The notes under the pieces are model-generated. The model did no database searches and was not told the DNA's origin. It worked only from the letters and a program-made list of their open reading frames with translations. Position numbers and translations under genes: made by a program. A DNA stretch of 64,000 bases from Saxidomus purpurata. Its lineage: Eukaryota; Mollusca; Bivalvia; Venerida; Veneridae. Below are positions 15,101 to 28,521 of this stretch, piece by piece. The stretch lies in the NCBI GenBank assembly GCA_022818135.1, contig JAFMSR010000010.1:12424324-12488323 (forward strand), in the 5' to 3' direction. Position 1 is the first letter of the stretch. Each line of letters opens with the position of its first letter.

Positions 15101-18100
15101 GAGACAATAGGGAGAAGTTTTTCAGAACAGGGAGAAGTTTGTACAATGCGTTGACAACGTTTAATGTAATATCAGTATACCCTTTTCATGCTAAAACAAC
15201 TGCATAAAACAAACTTTTTTTATTTATATAAATTCTGTCTCATTAATAAACATTCTTGAGTGATATTATGTTCCTGTGGGTTCCTTTGAGCTTTTTAACG
15301 TTTTTACAGTGAATTGCAATGTGATTGCATAAAATATTTTATTAAAACTCTTATCCTACTGATTTTAATCGCCAATTAATAAATTGATTACCGAGATAAA
15401 AAAAATGCAGCAAACGGTCATCAACAAGCATTATCAGATATTCTTTGAATAAAACGTGTGAAAACGATCAAAGAACTTACTGGCATCTTAACAGCCAGTT
15501 TAATTGTAAGCATGTGTAATTGGTCCTTATTGTTCCCAATCAATGCTCATCCGTTTAAATAATCGATGTTTACTCAACTATTAAATTGACAATAAACATT
15601 ACACATGTCAAAATGCACATGTCAACCTTTAAATCACTATGTTGTCTCGCCGCTTTTGATTGGCTTACCGTTTTTTATTGACCAATGAAAGCCGATTTAA
15701 CGAACGGTACCGAGTAGGCGGTGCGGTATCGAGATTGACACTCGAATACATTGTCAGTGTTTACAAAAAATAGAGCGACTTTGTTTTCGCTTTTCTATGC
15801 GATCACGGCGAAATGGCCGGGGATACGGCGACTATTTCGCCCACGTTGCCCTCAAACGTGATCCCTGGTGCATTAAGTGTGTCTGCACATTTTACCATTT
15901 AAATGTGTAAGAGCATCATATTTTTGTAGTAAGTCAAAGGAAAACATTACCTTGAACATATTTACAATTTGATTTACTTCAGTTATTTAATTCAATGAGA
16001 TCAATGGGGCATGAATAATCAAGGGGACAGGAATGCTGGCTGTTAATCAACCATAAAATGCTGATGCAAACAACAAAATTCTGATTCTGTTTTAATCAAA
16101 TGTGAACGTTAGTTGTATTACTGAACGGCCCTCATTAGAATGGTTGTGCATGTAGTTAGTCCACTTAGTACAAAATGGTGAACAGATGCTTGCCAAATTT
16201 GACATCACATTTTTTGCTAAAAATATTTACTTTTGAAGAATCAAAATAAACTATATGGGTTACATAAACTTACATTTGTAATTTACTGATTATGTTACTG
16301 TCTAAATGTTCCAACAAACTAAGTTTGTTTCTTCTGCTTTGACAGGGAGAGGGTTAGGCGTGGCGGGGTGTTTGGTGACAAAAAATGTGCACATGCTTTG
16401 CTAGCAATGGGAAAAGCGTGAGTTTAAGCTAGATACCACAAAGTCTCGACCTACCATGAATACTGGGCCCAACACCATACATTACATATATGGTATAACA
16501 CCATTTACTTTTACAAAACCCATTTTGCAAAACAGATATAGATTTCAGCAATATGATAAAAGCTGCATCAAACTGCCCTTATTTATATTTTTTGAAATAT
16601 TCATGTTCAAAATTAAGCTCAAGTAGGTAATATAATGTTTAGTCACTTCTTTTTTAATCTCACTGATCTAGCAGAGCTTTTGCTAAAACATGCTGGAAAA
16701 TTTGGATCCAAAAAGAAATTGCAGTGGACAGGCTTCTTATTAACAAGCATTCTATGTTTGGGTAACCTGAAAATGCAACTTGGCAAACAAAATTATATTC
16801 CTTCCTTTACTAAACATTGCTTTTGCAAGATGACCAAGTTAATGGAATACTATATGATGCACCAGTCTGTCCAGAAATAAACAAACCTGACAAATATAAT
16901 TCTTTGAAACCCTTTTTCATGCAGACACAGTAATGCAGTTTTGAGAAGATTAAAATTTTCTCAGGTCACCCATATATATAGAAAACCTCAACATAAGTAT
17001 TGGAAATACTTACTGGAAACTACATTATACATTGAAATCTGTTCAACTTAAATTGCTAAAAGAATGGCCTGCTGCTCAGCTGACCCAGTATCATAACCCA
17101 ACAAACCTAACAAGTAACAACCAACTCTTACAACATGGAGAGTGACTGAGATACTTCGATACATGCATTTTTCAATTCACTTAAAAAAATGAACTATACA
17201 GAACATTTCCACTGCTGAAAACATAACACAGTTAACCAAGACCAACAACCTTGAGAGATGGTGTAAATTTCGTAGATACTGACACTGAACCCCCCCGCAC
17301 CCCTATTTGTGTTGTATTCATCAGCAGACATTTCTGTTCTGTATCGTCATCTTATATAAAAAGACATCAAAAAGGTAGAGGTCTACACAATGCTCATTTA
17401 TGCTGCAAATCAAATTCTTCAGACAGTCTGTATGTATCTGGGTTTCTATTCTAGTGTTTGCCAAGTACTGTCAACAAATTAGACATATTTTTTACTAAGT
17501 TGCATAAGAATGTTCACCACCATGAAATTTCCATTTCTCGATATGACTTGTAATTGTGCAAGAAATTTTAAATCAAACTGCTTCTGATTTCAAAATTTAG
17601 ATCTTGGCTTACATACGTAACAGGCTAAGTGGAAAATGTCCTTCCGTTTACCACATCTTAGTGCTAAGACTATACACATGACACAAGAAAACATCTTCTG
17701 CAACAGATCAAATCTCAAATAATGACAGGACTTTCAAAGAAATTTGTTTTGCAGCTTACTAGCAAGCAAATGAAGAAAAACCTAATCCTGGGTAAAGTTT
17801 AAAGCAGGTACATTGAATTTGCTTTGGCTGGAGAAATATAGATTAATATGACATGTGGTTCTTACCTTGACCTACGCGGTCTGTAACCATCTCTTCCACC
17901 ACCACCACCACCACCACCTCTGTATCCTCCTCCACCTCCCCGACGAGGTGGTCCGCGACTTCCCCATCGTGACTTGCCACTTGACATTTCTATACGGGCC
18001 CTCCTTCCATTGATTCTCCTATATTAAGACAGCCTTATGTATAACATGGTAACTTTTACATTATAATTAAATCTGTAAGAGGTTAACAAGTGTATATTTT

Positions 18101-18758
18101 ACTAGTGGCAGAATTAAATAGAGGCAGGAATTGAGCACAAGTCAGTTGTTTATTATGGCGACAGCTGATCACATCTTCAAAGAAAGCACACTTCTTTACT
18201 ACGCCGCTCCAACCAGAGCTACGCAATTTCATCCAGGTATGCTGTCAATCAATTTTTTACTGATAGCATGTCATTTCAAGTGCTGAAACTGCTACTGAGG
18301 ACAGTTTCAACATGACTGTCTTGTTCTAAGATATTCATATTGAAACATCTTTTTCAGGTACCTAATAATGATGTCTTTACTTTCAATATAAATACAAACT
18401 TAGCCTACTTCTTTCACCACAAAATGGCCAACATCAAGACAACAATATTAGTTTCATCTGCATGATTGATTGATTTCAGTTTTTGGATAGTCTCCTATAT
18501 CTACACACCAGGTGAACACAATATCTTACGTTCCATCCAATGCATCACAAGCATCTCTTGCATCACGAGGGTCTTCAAATTCCACAAATGCAAATCCTGG
18601 TGGATTTCTTGCTACCCAAACATTTTTCAGAGGACCATATTCGGAGAAAATATCTTCCAGTTCCTGTTTGGCTGCACCATAGCCAATCTCGCCAACATAA
18701 ACTTTACTGTCTAAATTCCAGTCTCTTGGTGCAGACATTTCCCTGATTAATTTAACGT
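7542..18758 (-). CDS. SRSF7-like: Serine/arginine-rich splicing factor, SRSF3/SRSF7 (Rbp1) type, four coding exons
   Basis: Nuclear RNA-binding splicing regulator. Coding exons on the minus strand are 18738-18530, 18018-17866, 11369-11262 and 7656-7542, all with GT/AG borders; lengths 209+153+108+115 give 585 nt, 194 aa plus stop. The RRM covers about residues 11-82, with RNP2 KVYVGEIG near 12-19 and RNP1 inside [11 protein letters not shown] near 45-55, a block almost invariant in SRSF3/SRSF7/Rbp1. A glycine-rich hinge (about 94-113, coded partly by a GGT run) leads to an RS domain of RS, SP and RD pairs to the end (DDGK). There is no CCHC zinc knuckle, so it is closer to SRSF3/Rbp1 than to vertebrate SRSF7. 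An acceptor at 18759-18760 just upstream of the ATG implies a separate non-coding first exon, not located. AATAAA overlaps the stop codon; the true poly(A) site is unknown. Confidence 0.93.
7699..9465. mobile_element. TA-flanked DNA transposon with CAGTAAAAC termini (pogo/Tigger-like), in SR intron 3
   Basis: The left end CAGTAAAACTTCGTTAACTC is matched by the inverted right end GAGTTAACGAGGTTTTACTG, and both are bordered by TA, as in Tc1/mariner-pogo elements. Subterminal 'gataactcgag' motifs recur at both ends. About 1.77 kb; the 62-codon frame at 8728-8916 is not recognisable as transposase, so the element is non-autonomous or decayed. A G-run is embedded at 9092-9123. Confidence 0.75.
9092..9123 (+). 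repeat. Poly-G tract, 32 nt
   Basis: Uninterrupted G run in the pogo-like element. Potential G-quadruplex or an inaccurate homopolymer. Confidence 0.9.
10240..11020. repeat. 170-bp minisatellite element with a '(g)gggcataa' end
   Basis: Three or so units at a spacing of 170 bp, recognisable by 'tgaccttgacctttgag' at 10301, 10471 and 10641 and by 'cgacacgtcgtcttgatgtgctag'. After the array come 'cagacggacgg' blocks and the terminus 'cttcgggggcataaaa'. Short frames in it are spurious. It sits in SR intron 3. Confidence 0.75.
11838..12441. mobile_element. Non-autonomous element, TAGCTCACCTG / GGTGAGCTA inverted ends, in SR intron 2
   Basis: Starts TAGCTCACCTGAACAAACAG and ends CTCTGGTGAGCTAAAAAT. 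It has the same termini as the element at 1267-1880 but a different interior. No coding capacity. Confidence 0.6.
12757..12880. mobile_element. Hairpin MITE-like inverted repeat
   Basis: TGGTCTAATAAACAA near 12757 is complementary to TTGTTTATCAGACTA near 12855, and the inner arms (gatgcgcagtaa / ttactgtgcatc) also pair. About 120 bp, in SR intron 2. Confidence 0.5.
12881..15044. other. SR intron 2 sequence, nothing recognised
   Basis: AT-rich intron sequence. A short AG-rich 'gttga' repetitive patch lies at about 13316-13520. No exon was supported. Confidence 0.4.
15051..15867. mobile_element. 817-bp non-autonomous DNA transposon with CAGGGATCACG TIRs
   Basis: The left terminus CAGGGATCACG (15051) is the exact inverse of CGTGATCCCTG (ends 15867). 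Both are directly flanked by GTGCAT (15045-15050 and 15868-15873). The TIR start CAGGG resembles hAT elements, but the flanking repeat reads as 6 bp, not 8. Inside are 'gggagaag' repeats at the left and GC-richer sequence with CCAAT-type boxes at the right. No ORF. Confidence 0.75.
15874..17865. other. SR intron 2 remainder
   Basis: AT-rich, with short frames (for example 16635-16880) that carry no recognisable domain. No supported exon or repeat boundary. Confidence 0.4.
18107..18241 (-). other. Candidate cassette or poison exon in SR gene intron 1
   Basis: A GC-richer island inside the AT-rich first coding intron of the SR gene. On the minus strand an AG acceptor lies at 18243-18242. Joined to exon 1 (phase 2), the frame reads T-I-P-G and then meets TGA. 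Possible GT donors occur inside and at the far end of the island. SR genes are known to autoregulate through stop-containing cassette exons, so this is a reasonable candidate. The plus strand is also open for 28 codons from an ATG at 18154 to a CAG/GTATGC donor-like site, so an antisense exon or a dispersed repeat are alternatives. Confidence 0.3.
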
Positions 18759-20947
18759 CTGAAACACATTTTATAAAAGTTAGTTAGTTACAAATTTACA
18801 ATCCTGTATTAAAATGACAAGTCAGGGAAATCTAGAAATGCCATTAGCCACTTTCTAAACCAAAACCTGTTTTCAGAGGGTGAACATGGGTTATTTTGAG
18901 CCAGTTTTTTCGTATTCCTTCTGAATATTACCATGTTGCCTTTTGAAAACCGATACGCAAGTTTTGGGGATTTGCATCTGTCATGTCTGTGGTGGCTTTC
19001 TGAAATTATTTTTGATGGAGCGCTTGGACTTGTGAGAACCAAAAGAATGGTTTTAGAGCTTAACTGTTGCCTTATTGATTAACAACACTAGATATTCCAT
19101 GTTCATTTATTTTATGGAGAAATTCAAGCACAAACAAGGGGATTCCCAACGTGTTTGCCAAGAATGTTAAATAAACATTTATACTTTCGAGTCACCAGTT
19201 TTCATGGTATTAAGGAATCTTCGACAAACCATGAAGCAAATACCAACTGAAAAACAGTTCACTATAAACACTAACAATTCAACTTATCTCTTTAAAGTCT
19301 TTTAATCCAAATCAATAGAAACAAATTCAGCTGCAAATTTGTCGTAAAGACAGCCATTTTAAATATTGCACCGGAAATGACCTTCTGTGAAGACTGGTAT
19401 ACCTCATTCCGTGGTATTTGGAAAAGGTTTTAATTGAAATGCCCTGGAAGGGGTTAAAACAGTATAGTTTCATACTTATATTATTTTTTTCAGATACTAT
19501 TAACGTCTTCTGTTTATTTTATGAATATAGATATTTTCTTTCATAACAATTGAAAGCTACAACAAACTCTTTCTAAGTGAAGGCATTTAAACATGTCAGC
19601 CGTCGATATCATTGGAGGTGGACTGCTGTAAAGTTACAGAAGCAAACAATAGCAAAAAATCTGATAATTGCAAAACAAGTGTATACTAGATGACTGTACG
19701 AAACAAAGTGAAACCAAACAGACGACAGAAAACAAGTGGAGAAATGTCATGTTATTCAACAAAATTTAATGGATGGAAAATGATGCAATAATGCATTACA
19801 ACAAAAATGTGATTTTGCACTAGTTAACTTGACAAAAAATGACTATTTGCCTTCAAGCACTACACGGAACAATTTTTATGCAGAAAGTGGGTTTAAAATG
19901 TGCTCTTTTCACTTCCTGGCTGTGACGTCACAATACAAAGCAGTGCCGTCTGGTTTTGTAAACATTTCCGGTAACACGGATACGACTCCTCCACGATTTG
20001 AGATGACTCGATGGTATTATAATCCCGATGGTCAGTCAGGGAGTTGTTTTTTTTAATTCATGACTATTTGTTTCAGAACTTGATTTAACTTTGTTTCCTT
20101 GATATTTTTTTATTAGTTAACGTTATGACAGTAGATTTGCAGGAACTGTTCATGGTTCAGGGGTCCAATGGAATTTTTTAATATGACTGCTCATACATAA
20201 ATTTGTCTTTGCCATTCCAGTCCTTGTTTTGAATTATTTGGTGGTATCAATTTTTAACATGCCATCTAACGACGTAAATTTTAAAGTCACAATAATGACA
20301 AGTTTTTTTAAGTTGTATCGGCAAAAATACTAGAGTGGTTCGAATGACACGCGGTACGAACTCGGGTTTACAAATGTCCGAGTGCACGTCAGTATCACAC
20401 AAATTTAATCTGTACTATTCGATGAACAAATGAATTGGCTATTGTAAAACAAAGTTTTAGGAAAATATCTGAATTTGATTGGTGAAATGATGTGTTTTTA
20501 CGACACATTATCCAGTTTTACCACGTTCTTCGATCGTTTCCAAATTGCAAAAGAAACCCAACGGCGTACAATAACATGAAAGAAGGTGGAAATACCACAA
20601 AGAAAGTAAATGACCAGACTAATTATTTTCGTATAGAGCTAGGGTGTGGTACCCGGATTCCCTTGTATCTGCATCTGTCTCTTCAGATTGTCTGCGCCTG
20701 CAAGACATTTGTATATGCACATTGTTTATACTCATAGCCATGAAAGTCATGACTGGTTGGCGATGTTTGAAAATACAAGACCTGTTTGTAACACACGAAT
20801 GCTCCCCTTGATGCAATCAGTAATGTCAGGAACCGTCATAGAGTACCTGGTAATGTGGAAAAAGCCGAACAATGCAAGGAACTATTTTCAAAGAAAAAGT
20901 ACCTGTGAAATTGGCGTTAGACCTTATAACCTGAAAATGAATAGGGG
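18759..20947. other. Upstream region of the SR gene
   Basis: It should contain the SR promoter and non-coding first exon, which I could not pin down; a GTATAC donor-like site on the minus strand near 19400 is one possibility. Apart from the open frame at 19829-20056, nothing is recognised. Confidence 0.35.
19829..20056 (+). other. Open frame upstream of the SR gene, possible divergent first exon
   Basis: A 75-codon frame in a locally CpG-richer stretch 1 kb upstream of the minus-strand SR gene. Its end, from ATG 20002, reads MTRWYYNPDG and runs into a GTCAGT donor-like site. It could be the first exon of a divergently transcribed gene. No continuation was recognised downstream and no family could be assigned. 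Confidence 0.2.
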
Positions 20948-20958
20948 TCATCCACTGG

Positions 20959-21380
20959 GGTATCAAGTCTTTTCATCCCTAGACGTTTACCCCTTGTCAT
21001 TTCACCCCCATTGCTATTATATTGATTAATTATGTGTGCAAAGTGCTATTGTTTTACTTGATTCTTATGATTGACTGCGGACATCAAACACCAAGAGAAA
21101 TAGAAAAAAATATGTAAAAAGTAAAAAAAATGTGATGAATAAATTGAAACAGTTAAAGAAATAGACAAAAATATGTTGAAATGGTGAAATTAATAAATAA
21201 CAATATTAATGTCATAACATTCTCCTAAAATTTAATATTTTTAATTATAGATGTAATTAATTTTTTTCCCTCCTACTTAGAAAAACAAGCACTTTATTCA
21301 GTAAGGAGGGTTAATTATATAATTTTCTGGGAGGTGAAATGACAAGGGGTGAAACGAATTGGGGGTGAAACAGCTGGTAT
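20959..21380. mobile_element. 422-bp insertion with inverted GGGGTGAAA-type ends
   Basis: Left part 'ttaccccttgtcatttcac' is inverted at the right as 'gtgaaatgacaaggggt'. The segment is bracketed by the 11-bp direct repeat TCATCCACTGG (20948-20958 and 21381-21391), which looks like a target duplication within the neighbouring 145-bp repeat. Confidence 0.55.
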
Positions 21381-21390
21381 TCATCCACTG

Positions 21391-22080
21391 GTAATGGCAA
21401 ATCAGGTTTGAAACATGTATGCCGACTGGTTCTTGACTAATACGGGTCATCTTCTGGTCATGACCAACCTACACATCAAGTTTCAAGATGCTAGACCAAT
21501 GCACTCTATCTATCGTCCTGAAACCGTTCTACTATTCCGGGTCACTGTGACCTTGACCTTTGATCTACTGACCTCAATATCAATAAGGGTCATCTGCTGG
21601 TCATGACCAACCTTCACATCAAGATTCAAGATGCCAGGACGAAGCGTTCTCGAGTTATCGTCCGGAAACACTTTTACTATTCGGAGTTACTGCATGTGAC
21701 CTTAACATTTTATCTTATGACCTCAAAATCGATAGAGGTCATCGGCTGGTCATGACCTACCTTAACATTAAGTTTCAATATGCTAGGCCCAATCGTTCTC
21801 GAGTTATCACGCGGAAACCACTTGGTAGACGGACGAACGTTGCAAAACGATAACCAGGTCATTGCGACATTGACCTTTGACATGCTGACCCCAAAATAAA
21901 TAGGGGTCATATGCTGGTCATGGCCAATCTCCACATCAGGTTTCAAGGTGCTACACCAAGGGTTCTCGAGTTATCATCCGAAAACCACTTGGTAAAAGGA
22001 TGGACCGACCGACCGACCGACCAACATCTGCAAAACAATATACCCCTTCTTCTTTAAAGGGCGGGGGTGGGGGCATAATA
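21391..22080. repeat. Minisatellite, about 145-bp unit
   Basis: Four units marked by 'aggggtcat..gctggtcatgaccaacc', each followed by 'atcaagtttcaagatgctag' and 'cgttctcgagttatc', at about 21444, 21587, 21735 and 21903. The array ends with ACCG tetranucleotide repeats and 'gggggcataataaa', like the 10.2 kb array. Frames here are spurious. Confidence 0.75.
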
Positions 22081-22651
22081 AATGAAAAGCAAACTTAAAT
22101 TCAAAAGCTGTATCATGGGAAAAGAAATCAAAATTACCTTTTTTCAGCGAAGAGCGTCTTTTCAAGATGGTGCCAAAAACGTTGTGAAACTCAGAAACTC
22201 GCGCGCTTTTGTCAAACGTACGAACAACAACTCCGTAAAAAATAGACTGTGTCTACATTATTAATGTCAAAAGTAGCACCGTTTATTTAATGATGAGAGA
22301 AGCATTATGGTAAGAACGACAACTCATGTGTTCAAGGAAAAAACAGACTGTGTCTACAATTTTCAGCTCAAAAGTACTTCAATTTTTTAATAAAGAGGGA
22401 CGCATATATTCAATCAAGTGCTTAAGTCTCCATGAACCTTTTACTCACCATATATTAAATATAGCGGGCCGCTGCAATGAATAGAAATGTCAAAGCACAA
22501 AAAATGTTCTAAACTAAAAGCTTTGAAAGGGATTCTTTAAGTAAAACAATGAGATTGTATCGAGTATGCACGTGTCATCAATTGTGTATACTTTCGTGAC
22601 TCGGGAGTGTCTTGATGGAAGAATGCTTTAGTTGATCCCCTTAAAATAGGA

Positions 22652-22861
22652 CTATAGAACAAAAGATGCTGGAAGGTTGTTCCACATAACCGCCGTATTC
22701 GGAAATAATGAATATTTTATGTAATTTGCTGATGTGTTTTTTTGTCTGAAACAAAGTGAGTGGTGAGTCATACTAAAGTGGATCTCATGGTCAGCCTTCT
22801 TCTTCTTTTCATCTTGTTCTTGTTCTTCTTCTGATGATGATGATAAATTGCACTCCTCCAC
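22652..22861 (-). pseudogene. LINE reverse transcriptase C-terminal fragment
   Basis: The minus frame has SLFPNTAVMWNNLPASFV, matching the conserved 'FPRTIxxWNxLP' end of LINE reverse transcriptases. Truncated at both ends. Confidence 0.6.
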
Positions 22862-22994
22862 GAATTAGAAGATTATGTGCAGGCGCTAGTAAACAGTTGT
22901 TAGGAGGTGTTCATACACACTGACTATACATGTGCGAAACAATAAAATAGAGGAAGTACATTATTAGGTTAAATTTTTGTATATTGTATGCTGT

Positions 22995-23279
22995 TTAATA
23001 AGTGATGGCAGAGCCAAGAACAAGCGCAGCATTGAAGAAGTCAACTGTGGATGCTTTATGTGCGACGGAGGGCAACACATTCCACTGACTAACTGTTCTA
23101 GGATAAAAAAGAGTATTTATATGAGCCAATGTGCATGAAACTGTTTTTGTTACTATGTCTTGTTCTGGTATTAATAAGTTGTGCACATGATATATAAAGC
23201 GAAAGTATGATGTACTGTTGTATAAAACTTTATCCGTTCTTCTTATCTCTAATAACTGCCAGTTTAGATTATTTAACAT
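22995..23279 (-). pseudogene. LINE reverse transcriptase C-terminal fragment
   Basis: The minus frame starts MLNNLNWQLLEIRR and holds LFYPRTVSQWNVLPSVAHKA, a classical end of jockey/CR1-type LINE polymerases. About 94 codons remain. It lies next to a second such tail at 22652-22861, so either two nested copies or a duplicated tail. Confidence 0.75.
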
Positions 23280-23394
23280 ACAATGTATTTGAAACTGTTC
23301 TACGTAACGACTGGTGACAAATATTGCGGCTCTGCTTTGAACGTTTTCAGTTTATTCGACTGTTGGTTTATGGGTGCCATACTGTTGAAGAACA

Positions 23395-24143
23395 TTCTAA
23401 ATTAGGTCTTATTCTTGCTATCGTAATTCTGATTTGGTTTTGAAATTCAATAGTAATCTAAAGACTCTTCTGCGAGAAGGTATTTCAAAACCCGATTTTT
23501 ATGGGGATGTGGTTTACAAACTTCGTAAGATTTTGGGTCATGGCAATTTTCCAACTGTATTTGCTAAAATTATAAAACGTTTTGTTAAAAGAGGTTACGA
23601 CCCAACTGTTTTGAGACACACCGCATGTTTGGTGTTCAACCCGTTTACAGTTGGACGCTATGCTTCCCTCTTTGATTGTGTCTGACGGAAGAGGGGGAGG
23701 ACTCTGTGATGGGCAGTTTTTAAATCCCACTGGGACGAAACTGTTTTGATTTCTGTCCTCTGGCCTGTTTCGTCGGGCCCTTAAGGGTGTTTCTCTTGGT
23801 GCTCTGCCTTCTGCAAAGGCATTGAGTACATACGTTTTTTGGTTCTCAAGGTTTGCTTTTTATATATTCATACACGAGCATTTTTGTGTTTTACATACCA
23901 TGCCTTTTGTTTCCATTGCGTGTGTTAGAGATTCACCTAGAAGGGATTACTTTTATTTACACTGTCCTGTGACTTTGGAACATGGTGGGGGTAAGAGTGA
24001 GGTTGGGTGCGCACCATAAACCGGTTTAAGCTCCCCAGTGGTGTTTTTGCCACTGACCGTTCCAAGGCGGTGCCCCACTGTGTTCCTTTAATTGTTCGTT
24101 TTGTCCTCGTGTGTTTGCTTTGTATGCTAGTGTGTGTTGGTAG
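23395..24143 (+). mobile_element. Retroelement 3' end followed by a GT microsatellite
   Basis: The frame 23434-23685 reads TLLREGISKPDFYGDVVYKL and later RGYDPTVLRHTACLVFNPF, which I take to be the tail of a retroelement ORF of uncertain class. A GC-richer 3' segment follows with 'caccataaaccggtttaagc' and 'ccactgaccgttccaaggcg', then GT repeats. 5' truncated. Confidence 0.5.
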
Positions 24144-28379
<4,236 letters not shown>

Positions 28380-28521
28380 AACAGTGGGGATCATCCTTAG
28401 ACGCCCGTCCGGAATGTACCGGAATACGACAAACAGTGTCAAGTGTAATGTCCACATTCGTTCGCCATTTTGAATGCTTTTTACACATTTATCAGTTGTT
28501 TATGAAGCTTGAAAGGACGGC
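28380..28521 (+). promoter_or_regulatory. Probable 5' UTR/promoter of the SET gene
   Basis: This 140-bp stretch before the chosen ATG is richer in CpG than its surroundings. A short upstream ORF starts at 28502 (ATG, seven codons, TGA at 28523-28525) and its stop overlaps the main ATG at 28522 in another frame, so it could dampen initiation. No TATA box is evident. Transcription start is unknown. Confidence 0.35.

Noticed and set aside
16635..16880. 81-codon frame in SR intron 2
   Set aside because: No recognisable domain, AT-driven composition, on the strand opposite the gene.
20002..20056. Kunitz-like RWYYNP motif
   Set aside because: No upstream cysteine and a stop right after one Cys; the domain would lack its core cysteines.
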